NCBI RefSeq assembly: GCF_051401765.1
Contig: NW_027480422.1
Span: 15,952,001-16,016,000, forward strand
Direction of reading: 5' to 3'
From: Calliopsis andreniformis
Taxonomy: Eukaryota; Arthropoda; Insecta; Hymenoptera; Andrenidae
Length of the DNA: 64,000 nt
Shown: positions 52,616-63,420 of the stretch, one piece after another
Position numbering within the stretch: position 1 is the stretch's first letter
Layout: each line of letters starts with the position of its first letter
Notes under the pieces: generated by a model
Told to the model about the DNA's origin: nothing
The model's input: only the letters and a program-made list of their open reading frames with translations
Databases searched by the model: none
Position numbers and translations under genes: made by a program

Positions 52616-53580
52616 TTCGGGCGCTGACTTCTAAGACCCTAAATATTCGATCTGGCGGAGCACCGCCCTAGAGTGAAGCCTAGGATGCGCAGAACATGGA
52701 AAAGACCATTACCTTCACACTGGTTGCAATTACTCCTGTTATACGATGTAAAAGCCGTTGCATCTTTGTTGTACTTTATGCTTCGGGCGCCGACGTCTAA
52801 GGACCTAGCTATTCGATCTGTTGGAGCAACGCCCCGGAGCGAAGACTAGGTTGCCCGGAACGTAGAAATGACCATTACCTTCACAGTAGATGCAATTATT
52901 CCTGTTATACGATGGAAAAACTGTGGTACTTTTCTTCTATTTTAGGCTTCAGGCGTTTACTTCTAAGGCCGTAGCCATTCGATGTGGTGGAGCTACGCCC
53001 TAGAGTGAAGCCTAGGTTGTCCGGAACGTAGAAATGGCCATTACTTTCCCACTGTAAGCAATTATTCATTTTATACGATGGCAAAGCTGATGTACTTATA
53101 TTGTATTTAATTCTTCTGGCGTTGAATTCTAAGTCCCTAGCTATTCGATCTGGTGGAGCAACGCCCTAGAGTGGTGCCTAGGTTGCCCGGGACGTGGAAA
53201 TGGCCATCGCTTTCACACTGGTTGCAATTATTCGTTTTATGCAGTGGAAAAACTGTTCTATTAATTTTGTATTTAATGCTTCGGGCGTTGACTTCTAAGG
53301 CCCTAACTATTCGATCTGGTGGAGCAACTCCCTATAGTGAAGCCTAGGTAGCCGGAACGTAGAAATGACCATCACTATCAATCTGGTTGCAATTATTCCT
53401 GTTATACGATGGAAAAACAGATTTATCTTTATTGTATTTTATGCGTCGGGCGTTGACTTCTAAGGCCCTAGCTATTCGATTTGGTGGAGCAACGCCCTAG
53501 AGTGAAGCCTAGATTGCACGGAACGTAGAAATGACCATCACTATCACACTTGTTGCAATTACTCCTGTTATACGATGGAA
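52616..53580. repeat. Segment matching 17.0-17.8 kb with one extra monomer
   Basis: Matches 17000-17480 at offset 35618. An extra monomer (about 53112-53277) carries TTCTTCTGGCGTTGAATTC and GAGTGGTGCCTAGG, resembling 39720-39880. The segment then matches 17490-17810 at offset 35783. A one-base loss (GTAGCCGGAACG against GTAGCCCGGAACG) explains the 165-bp rather than 166-bp shift. Confidence 0.87.
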
Positions 53581-55480
53581 AAACTGTTCTATATATTTTC
53601 TGTTTTATGCTTCGGGCGTTGACTTCTAAGGCCCTAACTATTGGATCTGGTGGAGCAACGCCCTAGAGTGAAGCCTAGCTTGCCCGGAACGTAGAAATGA
53701 CCATAACTTTCTCACTGGTTGCAATTATTCGTTCTATACAATGGAAAAACTGTTGTATTTATTTTGTATTTGGTGCTTCTGGCGTTGACTTCGTAGGCCC
53801 CAGCTATTGGATCTGGTGGACCAACGCCCTAGAATGCAGTCTAGGTTGCCCGGAACGTGAAATGACCATATCTTTCACACTGGTTGCAATTATTCCTGTT
53901 ATACGATGGAAAAACTGTTCTATATATTTTCTATTTTATGCTTCGGGCGTTGACTTCTAAGGCACTAACTATTCGATCTGGACGAGCAACGCACTAGAGT
54001 GAAGCCTAGGTAGCCCGGAACATAGACAAGACCATATCCTTCACACTGGTTGCAATTATTCCTGTTATACGATGGAAAAACTGTTGTATTTAAGCTGTAA
54101 TTTATGCTTCTGGCATTGACTTCTAAGGCCCTAACTATTCGATGTGGTGGAGCAACGCCCTGGAGTGAAGCCTAGGTTGCACGGAACGTAGAAATGACCA
54201 TCACTTTCACTCTGGTTGCAATTATTCCTGTTGTACGATGGAAAAACTGTTGTATTTTTATTGTATTTTATGCGTCGGGCGTTGACTTCTAAGGCCCTAA
54301 CTATTGGATCAGGTGGTCCAACACCCTAGACTGAAGCGTAGGTTGCCAGGAACGTAGAAATGACCATCACTTTCACACTCTTTGCAATTATTCCTGTTAT
54401 ACGACGGAAGACCTGTTGTATTTATATTGTATTTTATGCATCGGGCGTTGACTTCTAAGGCCCTAACTATTCGATCTGGTGGAGCAACGCCCTAGAGTGT
54501 AGCCTAGGTCGCCCGGAACGTAGAAATGGCCATCACTTTCACTCTGGTTGCAATTACTCCTGCTATTCGATGGAACAACTGTTGTATTTTTATTGTACTT
54601 TATGCTTCTGGCGTTGCCTTCTTAGGCCCTAAATATTCCATCCGGTGGAGCATCGCCCTAGAGTGAAGCCTAGGTTGCCCGGAACGCAGAAATGACCGTT
54701 ACTTTCACAATGTTTGCAATCGTTAATTGTATGCGATGGAAAAACTGTTGTATTTATATTGTATTTTATGCTTCTGGCGTTGACTTCTAAGGCCGTAACT
54801 AATCGGTGTGGTGGAGCAACGCCCTAGAGTGCAGCCTATGTTGCACGGAACGTAGAAATGACCATAAGTTTCACTCTGGTTGCAATCATTCGTTTTATAC
54901 AATGGAAAAACTGTTCTATTAATTGTGTATTTTATGCTTCGGGCGTTGACTTCTAAGGCCGTAGCTAATCGATGTGGTGCAGCAACGCCCTAGAGTGTAG
55001 CCTAGGTCGCCCGGAACGTAGAAATGACCATCACTTTCACTCTGGTTGCAATTATTCCTGTTATACGATGGAAAAACTGTTGTATTTTTATTGTATTTTA
55101 TGCTTCTGGCGTTGGCTTCTTAGGCCCTAAATATTCGATCCGGTGGAGCATCGCCCTAGAGTGAGGCCTAGGTTGCCCGGAACGTAGAAATGACCGTTAC
55201 TTTCACAATGTTTGCAATCATTAATTGTGTACGATGGAGGAACTGTTGTATTTATATTGTATTTTATGCTTCTGGCGTTGACTTCTATGGCCGTAGCTAA
55301 TCGTTGTGGTGGAGCAATGCACTAGAGTGCAGCCTGTGTTGCACGGAACGTATAAATGACCATAAGTTTCACTCTGGTTGCAATCATTCGTTTTATACAA
55401 TGGAAAAACTGTTCTATTAATTTTGTATTTTATGCTTCGGGCGTTGACTTCTAAGGCCCTAGCTATCCGATCAGGTGCAG
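53581..55480. repeat. Mosaic satellite segment
   Basis: About 11 monomers. 53581-54200 resembles 46780-47450: GCTTGCCCGGAACGTAG, GACTTCGTAGGCCCCAGC, the 2-bp-deleted ACGTGAAATGACCATATC and GACGAGCAACGCACTAG occur in order, but with monomers missing or changed. The stretch 54512-55461 is the partner of 14581-15530. No gene seen. Confidence 0.83.
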
Positions 55481-56490
55481 CAACGCCATAGAGTGAAGCC
55501 TAGGGGGCCCGGAACGTGGAAATGACCATCACTTTCACACTTGTTGCAATTATTCCCAGTATACGATGGAAAAACTGTTGTATTTATATCATATTTTATG
55601 CTTCGGGCATTGACTTCTATGGCCCTACCTCTTCGATCTGGCGGAGCAACGCCCTAGAGTCAAGCCTAGATTGCCCGGAACGTAGATACGACCATTACTT
55701 TCACACTGGTTGCAATTACTCCTGTTATACGATGGAAGAACTGCTATATCTTTAACGTATTTTATGCTTCGGGCATTGACTTCTATGGCCCTACCTCTTC
55801 GATCTGGTGGAGCAACGCCCTCGAGTGAACCCTAGATTGCCCGGAACGTAGATGTGACCATTACTTTCACACTGGTTGAAATTATTCGTTTTATACGATG
55901 GAAAAACTGTTGTATTTATTTTGTATTTGGTGCTTCTGGCGTTGACTTCTTAGGCCCTAACTATTGGATCTGGTGGACCAACGCCCTAGAGTGAAGCCTA
56001 GGAGGCCCGGAACGTGGAAATGACCATCACTTTCACACTGGTTGCAATTATTCCCGGTATACGATGGAAAAATTGTTGCATTTATATTGTATTTTATGCT
56101 TCTGGCGTTGACTTTTAAGGCCCTAACTATTCGATGTGGTGGAGCAACGCCCTAGAGTGAAGCCTAGGTTGACGGGAGCGTAGAAATAACCATTACCTTC
56201 ACAGTGTTTGGAATTATTCCTGTTATACAATAGAAAAACTGTTGGATTTTTATTGTATTTTATGTTTCTGGCGTTGACTTCTATGGCCCTACCTCTTCGA
56301 TCTGGTGGAGCAACGTCCTAGAGTCAAGCCTAGATTGCCCGGAACCTAGATATGACCATTACCTTCACACTGGTTGCAATTATCCGTTTTATACGATGGA
56401 AAAACTGTTGTATTTAATTTGTATTTTATGCTTCGGGCGTTGACTTCTAAGGCCCTAACTATTCGATCTGGTGGAACAACGCCCGAGAGT
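55481..56490. repeat. Six-monomer block, copy 1 (partner 58469-59478)
   Basis: Offset 2988, about 18 monomers. Shared forms in order: GCCTAGGGGGCCCGG, TTCCCAGTATACGATGG, GATACGACCATTAC, GGTTGAAATTATTCG, GCCTAGGAGGCCCGG, CCCGGTATACGATGG and TTATACAATAGAAAAACTG. There are several point differences, such as CTGGCGGAGC against CTGGTGGAGC. A third and fourth related stretch lie at 25190-25870 and 32157-32840. Confidence 0.9.
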
Positions 56491-58468
56491 GAAGCCCAGG
56501 AGGCCAGGAACGTGGAAATGACCATGACCTTCACACTGGTTGCAATTATTCCCGTTATACGATGGACAAAACTGTTGTATTTATTTTGTATTTTATGCTT
56601 CGGGCGTTGACTTCTAAGGCCCTAACTATTCGATCTGGTGGAGCAACGCCCTAGAGTGAAGCCTAGGTTGCTTGAAACGTAGAAATGACCATCACTTTCA
56701 CACTTGTTGCAATTACTCCTGTTATACGATGGAAAAACTGTTATATGTTTATCGTATTTTATGCTTCGGGCATTGACTTCTAAGGCCCTAACTATTCGAT
56801 CTGGTGGAGCAACGCCCTAGAGTCAAGACTAGGTTGCCCGGAACGCAGAAATGACCGTTACTATCACAATGTTTGCAATTATTCATTGTATACGATGGAA
56901 AAACTGTTGTATTTATATAGTATTTTATGCTTCGGGCGTTAACTTCTTGGGCCCTAACTATTCGATCTGGTGGAGCAACGCCCTAGAGTGAAGCCTAGGT
57001 TGCCCGGAACGTAGAAGTGACCATTACTTTCACACTGGTTGCAATTATTCGTGATATACGATGGAAAAACTGTTGTACATATATCGTATTTTATGCTTCT
57101 GGCGTTAACTTTTTAGGCCCTAACTATTCGATCTTGTGGAACAGCGCCCTAGAGTGAAGCCTAGGTAGCCCGGAACGTAGAAGTGACCATTACTTTCACA
57201 CTGGTTGCAATTATTCGTTTTATACGATGGAAAAACTGTTGTACATATATCGTATTTTATGATTCGGGTGTTGACTTCTATGGCCCTACCTCTTCGATCT
57301 GGTGGAACAACGCCCTAGAGTGAAGCCTAGGTTGCCCGTAACGTAGAAATGACCATCACTTTCACACTTGTTGCAATTACTCCTGTTATACGATGGAAAA
57401 ACTGTTATACTTTTATCGTATTTTATGGTTTGGGCGTTGACTTCTATGGCCCTACCTCTTCGATTTGGTGGAGCAACGCCCTAGATTCAAGCCTAGATTG
57501 CCCGGAACGTAGATATGACCACTACCTTCACACTGTTTGGAATTATTCCTCTTATACGATGGAAAACTGTTGGATTTTTTTTGTATTTTATGCTTCTGGC
57601 GTTGACTTCTAAGGCCGCAGCTATTCGATGTGGTGGAGTAACGCCCTAGAGTGAAGCCTAGGTTGCCTGAAACGTAGAAATGTCCATTACTTTCACACTG
57701 GTTGCAATTATTCCTGTTATAAGATGAACAAACTGTTGCATTTTTATTGTAATTTATGCTTCTGGCGTTGACTTCTAAGGCCCTATGTATTCGATCTGGT
57801 GGAGCGATACCTCAGAGTTAAGTCTAGGATGGCCGGAACGTAGAAGTGGCCATTACTTTCACACTGGTTGCAATTATTCGTGATATACGATGGAAAAACT
57901 GTTGTACATATATCGTATTTTATGCTTCTGGCGTTGACTTCTTAGGCCCTAACTATTCGATCTGGTAGAGCAACGCCCTAGGGTGAAGCCTAGGTTGCCC
58001 GGAACGTAGAAGTGGCCATTACTTTCACACTGGTTGCAATTATTCGTTTTATACGATGGAAAAACTGTTGTATTTATTTTGTATTTGGTGCTTCTGGCGT
58101 TGACTTCTTAGGCCCTAACTATTGGATCTGGTGGACCAACGCCCTAGAGTGAAGCCTAGGTGGCCCGGAACGTGGAAATGACCATGACTTTCACACTGGT
58201 CGCAATTATTCCCGTTATAGGATGGAAAAACTGTTGTATTTATATTGTATTTTATGCTTCTGGCGTTGACTTTTAAGGCCCTAACTATTCGATGTGGTGG
58301 AGCCACGCCCTAGAGTGAAGCCTAGGTTGACGGGAGCGTAGAAATGACCGTCACTTTCACACTTGTTGCAATTACTCCTGTTATACGATGGAAAAACTGT
58401 TATATCTTTATCGTATTTTATGCTTCTGACGTTGACTTCTTAGGCCCTAACTATTGGATCTGGTGGAC
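56491..58468. repeat. Satellite segment between the six-monomer copies
   Basis: About 12 monomers. 56685-57179 matches 20901-21395 (offset 35784). The stretch 57349-57500 resembles 19407-19560 and 24220-24370. The stretch 57700-57840 resembles 20090-20220 (ATAAGATGAACAAACTG and GAGCGATACCTCAGAG). The stretch 57850-58470 resembles 24550-25180. The order of pieces differs from the left side, so this is a reshuffled mosaic. Confidence 0.83.
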
Positions 58469-59478
58469 CAACGCCATAGAGTGAAGCCTAGGGGGCCCGG
58501 AACGTGGAAATGACCATCACTTTCACACTTGTTGCAATTATTCCCAGTATACGATGGAAAAACTGTTGTATTTATATCGTATTTTATGCTTCGGGCATTG
58601 ACTTCTATGGCCCTACCTCTTCGATCTGGTGGAGCAACGCCCTAGAGTCAAGCCTAGATTGCCCGGAACGTAGATACGACCATTACTTTCACACTGGTTG
58701 CAATTACTCCTGTTATACGATGGAAAAACTGCTATATCTTTAACGTATTTTATGCTTCGGGCATTGACTTCTATGGCCCTACCTCTTCGATCTGGTGGAG
58801 CAACGCCCTCGAGTGAACCCTAGATTGCCCGGAACGTAGATGTGACCATTACTTTCACACTGGTTGAAATTATTCGTTTTATACGATGGAAAAACTGTTG
58901 TATTTATTTTGTATTTGGTGCTTCTGGCGTTGACTTCTTAGGCCCTAACTATTGGATCTGGTGGACCAACGCCCTAGAGTGAAGCCTAGGAGGCCCGGAA
59001 CGTGGAAATGACCATCACTTTCACACTGGTTGCAATTATTCCCGGTATACGATGGAAAAATTGTTGCATTTATATTGTATTTTATGCTTCTGGCGTTGAC
59101 TTTTAAGGCCCTAACTATTCGATGTGGTGGAGCAACGCCCTAGAGTGAAGCCTAGGTTGACGGGAGCGTAGAAATAACCATTACCTTCACAGTGTTTGGA
59201 ATTATTCCTGTTATACAATAGAAAAACTGTTGGATTTTTATTGTATTTTATGTTTCTGGCGTTGACTTCTATGGCCCTACCTCTTCGATCTGGTGGAGCA
59301 ACGTCCTAGAGTCAAGCCTAGATTGCCCGGAACGTAGATATGACCATTACCTTCACACTGGTTGCAATTATCCGTTTTATACGATGGAAAAACTGTTGTA
59401 TTTAATTTGTATTTTATGCTTCGGGCGTTGACTTCTAAGGCCCTAACTATTCGATCTGGTGGAACAACGCCCTATAGT
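58469..59478. repeat. Six-monomer block, copy 2 (partner 55481-56490)
   Basis: See the partner for the shared forms. The match ends near the monomer reading CGCCCTATAGTGAAGCC here and CGCCCGAGAGTGAAGCC in copy 1. Between 59478 and 59605 the array moves into the four-monomer cassette. Confidence 0.9.
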
Positions 59479-59604
59479 GAAGCCTAGGTTGCCCGGAACG
59501 TAGAAATGACCATCATTTTCACACTTGTTGCAATTACTCCTGTTATACGATGGAAAAACTGTTATATCTTTATCGTATTTTCTGCTTCGGGCATTGACTT
59601 CTAT

Positions 59605-60948
59605 GGCCCTACCTCTTCGATCTGGTGGTGCAACGCCCTAGAGTGAACCCTAGGTTGCCCCGTACGTTGAAATGACCATAACTTACATACTGGTTGCAAT
59701 TATTCGTTTTATACGATGGAAAAATTGTTGTATTTAAACCGTATTTTATGCTTCTGGCGTTGACTTCTAAGGCCCTAATTATTCGATGTGGTGGAGCAAC
59801 GCCCTGGAGCAAAACCTAGGTTGCACGGACCGTAGAAATGACCATAACTTTCACACTGGTTGCAATTATTCATTTTATACAATGGAAAAGCTGTTCTATT
59901 AATTTTGTATTTTATGCTTCGGGCGTTGACTTCTAAGGCCCTCACTATTGGATCTGGTGGACCAACGCCCTAGACTGAAGCGTAGGTTGGCAGGAACGTA
60001 GAAATGACCATCACTTTCACACTGTTTGCAATTATTCCTGTTATACGATGGAAGAACTGTTGCATTTATATTGTATTTTATGATTCGGGGGTTGACTTCT
60101 AAGGCCCTAACTATTCAATCTGGTGGAGCACCGCCCTAGAGTCAAGCCTAGGTTGCCCGGAACGCAGAAATGACCATTACCTTCACACTGGTTGCAATTA
60201 TTCGTTCTATACGATGGAAAAACTGTTCTATTTATTTTGTATCTTATGCTGCGGGCGTTGACTTCTAAGGCCCTAACTATTGGATCTGGTGGACCAACGC
60301 CCTAGAATGAAGCCTAGGTTGCCCGGAATGTGAAATGACCATATCTTTCACACTGGTTGCAATTATTCCTGTTATACGGTGGAAAAACTGTTGTATTTAT
60401 GTTATATTTTATGCTTCTGGCGTTGACTTCTAAATCCCTAACAGTTCGATGTGGTGGAGCAACGACCTAGAGTGAAGCCTAAGTTGCCGGGAACGTAGAA
60501 ATGACCATAACTTTCACACTGGTTGCAATTATTCGTTTTATACAATGGAAAAACTGTTCTATATATTTTCTATTTTATGCTTCGGGCGTTGACTTCTAAG
60601 GCACTAACTATTCGATCTGGACGCGCAACGCACTAGAGTGAAGCCTAGGTTGTCCGGAACATAGACAAGACCATATCCTTCACACTGGTTGCAATTATTC
60701 CTGTTATACGATGGAAAAACTGTTGTATTTATATTGTATTTTATTCTTCTGGCGTTGACTTCTAAATCCCTAACTATTCGGTCTGGTGGAGCAGCGACCT
60801 AGAGTGAAGCCTAGGTTGCCCGGAACGTAGAAATGACCATAACTTTCACACTGGTTGCAATCATTCGTTTTATACAATGGAAAGACTGTCCTATTTATAT
60901 TGTATTTTATGCATCTGGCATTCACTTCTAAGGCCCTAACTATTCGAT
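59605..60948. repeat. Chimeric block joining two related higher-order positions
   Basis: The right part (about 60180-60948) follows 26720-27487 at offset 33461: GTATCTTATGCTGCGGG, GGAATGTGAAATGACC, TAAATCCCTAACAGTTCG and AACATAGACAAGACC occur in order. The left part (59605-60180) instead carries the variants of 28133-28709: CCCTAGAGTGAACCC, CGCCCTGGAGC, CTGTTCTATTAATT and GATTCGGGGGTTGAC, where 26 kb has CCCTAGCGTGAACCC, CGCTCTGGAGC, CTGTTCCATTAATT and GTTTCGGGGG. The block is therefore a recombinant of cassettes 12 monomers apart. Confidence 0.85.
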
Positions 60949-61533
60949 CAGGCGGAACAACGCCCCAGAGTGATGCCTAGGTCGCCCGGAACGTAGAAAT
61001 GACCATCACTTTCAACCTGGTTGCAATTATTCCTGTTATACGATGGAAAAACAGATGTATCTTTATTGTATTTTATGCGTCGGGCGTAGACTTCTAAGGC
61101 CCTAGCTTTTCGATTTGGTGTAGCACCGCCCTAGAGTGAAGCCTAGGTTGCACCGAACATAGAAATGACCATCACTATCACACTTGTTGCAATTAGTCCT
61201 GTTATACGATGGAAAAACTGTTATATCTTTAACGTATTTTATGCTTCGGGCGTTGACTTCTAAGGCCCTAACTATTCGATCTGGTGGAGCGACGCCCTAG
61301 AGTGAAGCCTAGGTAGCCCGGTACGCAGAAATGGCGAACACTTTCGCACTGGTTGCAATTATTCGTTTTAGACGATGGAAAAACTGTTGTATTTATTTTG
61401 TATTTTATGCCTCTGGCATTGACCTCTATGGCCCTACCTCTTCGATCTGGTGGACCAACGCCCTAGCGTCAAGCCTAGATTGCCCGGAACTTAGATATGA
61501 CCATTACTTTCACACTGGTTGCAATTATTCGTT
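60949..61533. repeat. Short mosaic stretch
   Basis: About 3-4 monomers. 61003-61240 resembles 17590-17820 with added changes (GGGCGTAGACTTC, GGTGTAGCACCGCCC). The stretch 61330-61420 resembles 16590-16680 (TTTCGCACTGG, TTAGACGATGG). Pieces of the 16-18 kb region are thus present here in a different order. Confidence 0.8.
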
Positions 61534-62757
61534 TTAGACGATGGAAAAGCTGTTGTATTTATATTGTATTTTATGCATCTGGCGTTGACTTCTTAGGCCC
61601 TAACTATTCGATCCAGTGGAGCAACGCCCTAGAGTGAAGTCTAGATTGCCCGGAACGTAGAAATGACCATTACCTTCACACTGGTTGCAATTACTCCTGT
61701 TATACGATGGAAAAACTGTTATATCTTTAACGCATTTTATGCTTCGGGCATTGACTTCTATGGCCCTACCTCTTCGATCTGGTGGAGCAACGCCCTCGAG
61801 TGAAGCCTAGGTTGCCCCGTTCGTTGAAATGACCATAACTTTCATACTGGTTGCAATTGCTCCTGTTATACGATGGAAATACTTCTATACCTTTAACGTA
61901 TTTTATGCTTCGGGCATTGACTTCTATGGCCCTACCTCTTCGATCTGGTGGAGCAACGCCCTAGATTCAAGACTAGATTGCCCGGAACGTAGATATGACC
62001 ATTACTTTCACACTGGTTGCAATTATTCGTTTTATACGATGGAAAAACTGTTGTATTTATTTTGTATTTGGTGCTTCTGGCGTTGACTTCTTAGGCCCTA
62101 ACTATTGGATCTGGTGGACCAACGCCCTAGAGTGAAGCCTAGGTGGCCCGGAACGTGGAAATGACCATCACTTTCACACTGGTTGCAATTATTCCCGTTA
62201 TACGATGGAAAAACTGTTGTATTTATATTATATTTTATGCTTCTGGCGTTGACTTTTAAGGCCCTAACTATTCGATGTGGTGGAGCAACGCCCTAGAGTG
62301 AAGCCTAGGTTGACGGGAGCGTAGAAATGACCATTACCTTCACACTGTTTGTAATTATTCCTGTTATACGATGGAAAACTGTTGGATTTTTATTGTATTT
62401 TATGCTTCTGGCGTTGACTTCTAAGGCCGCAGCTATTCGATGTGGTGGAGCAACGCCCTAGAGTGAAGCCTAGGTTGCCTGAAACGTAGAAATGTCCATT
62501 ACTTTCACACTGGTTGCAATTATACCTGTTATACGATGAAACAACTGTTGTATTTTTATTTTATTTTATGCTTCTGGCGTTGACGTCTAAGGCCCTAACT
62601 ATTCGATCTGGTGGAGCAACGCCCTAGAGTGAAGCCTAGGTTTACCGGAGCGTAGAAATGACTATTACCTTCACACTGTTTGCAATTATTCCCGTCATGC
62701 GATGGAAAAACTGTTGGATTTTTATTGTACTTTATGCTTCTGGCGTTGACTTCTAAG
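61534..62757. repeat. Segment matching 36366-37424 with one extra monomer
   Basis: Offset 25168 up to about 62240, then one additional monomer (about 62245-62410; TTGACGGGAGCGTAG and TGTTTGTAATTATTCC), then offset 25333. The match ends after GCGTTGACTTCTAAGG, where this copy reads CCCTATC and the partner ACGTAGC. Confidence 0.88.
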
Positions 62758-63420
62758 GCCCTATCTATTCGATCTGGTGGAGCAATGCCTCAGAGTTAAG
62801 TCTAGGATGCCCGTAACGCTGAAATGGCCATCACTTTCACACTGGTTGCAATTATTCGTTTTGCACGATGGAAAAACTGTTGTATTTTTATTGTATTTTA
62901 TGCTTCTGGCGTTGACTTCGTAGGCCCTAACTATTCCATCCAGTGCAGCAACGCCCTAGAGTGAAGTCGAGATTGCCCGGAACGTAGAAATGACCGTTAC
63001 TTTCACACTGTTTGCAATTATTCTTTTTATACGATGGAAAAACTGTTGTATTTATATTGTATTTTATTCTTCTGGCATTGACTTTTAAGGCCCTAACTGT
63101 TCGATCTGGTAGAACAACGACCTAGAATGAAGCCAAGGTTGCCCGGAAAGTAGAAATGGCCATCACTTTCACTCTGGTTTCAATTATTCATGCTATACGA
63201 TGGAAAAACTGTTGTATTTTTATTGTATTTCATGCTTCTGGTATTGACTTCTTAGGCCCTAAACATTCGATCCGGTGGAGCATCGCCCTAGAGTGAGGCC
63301 TAGGTTGCCCGGAACGTAGAAAGGACCGTTACTTTCACAATGTTTGCAATCATTAATTGTATACGACGGAAAAACAGTTGTATTTATATTGTATTTTATG
63401 CTTCTGGCGTTGACTTCTAA
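62758..63420. repeat. Satellite segment related to 37.5 and 38.8 kb
   Basis: Four monomers. GCAGCAACGCCCTAGAG with AAGTCGAGATTGCCC resembles 37610-37640. AACTGTTCGATCTGGTAG with AAGCCAAGG, then TCATGCTATACGATGG and GAGTGAGGCCTAGG, resembles 38755-38970. No gene seen. Confidence 0.8.
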
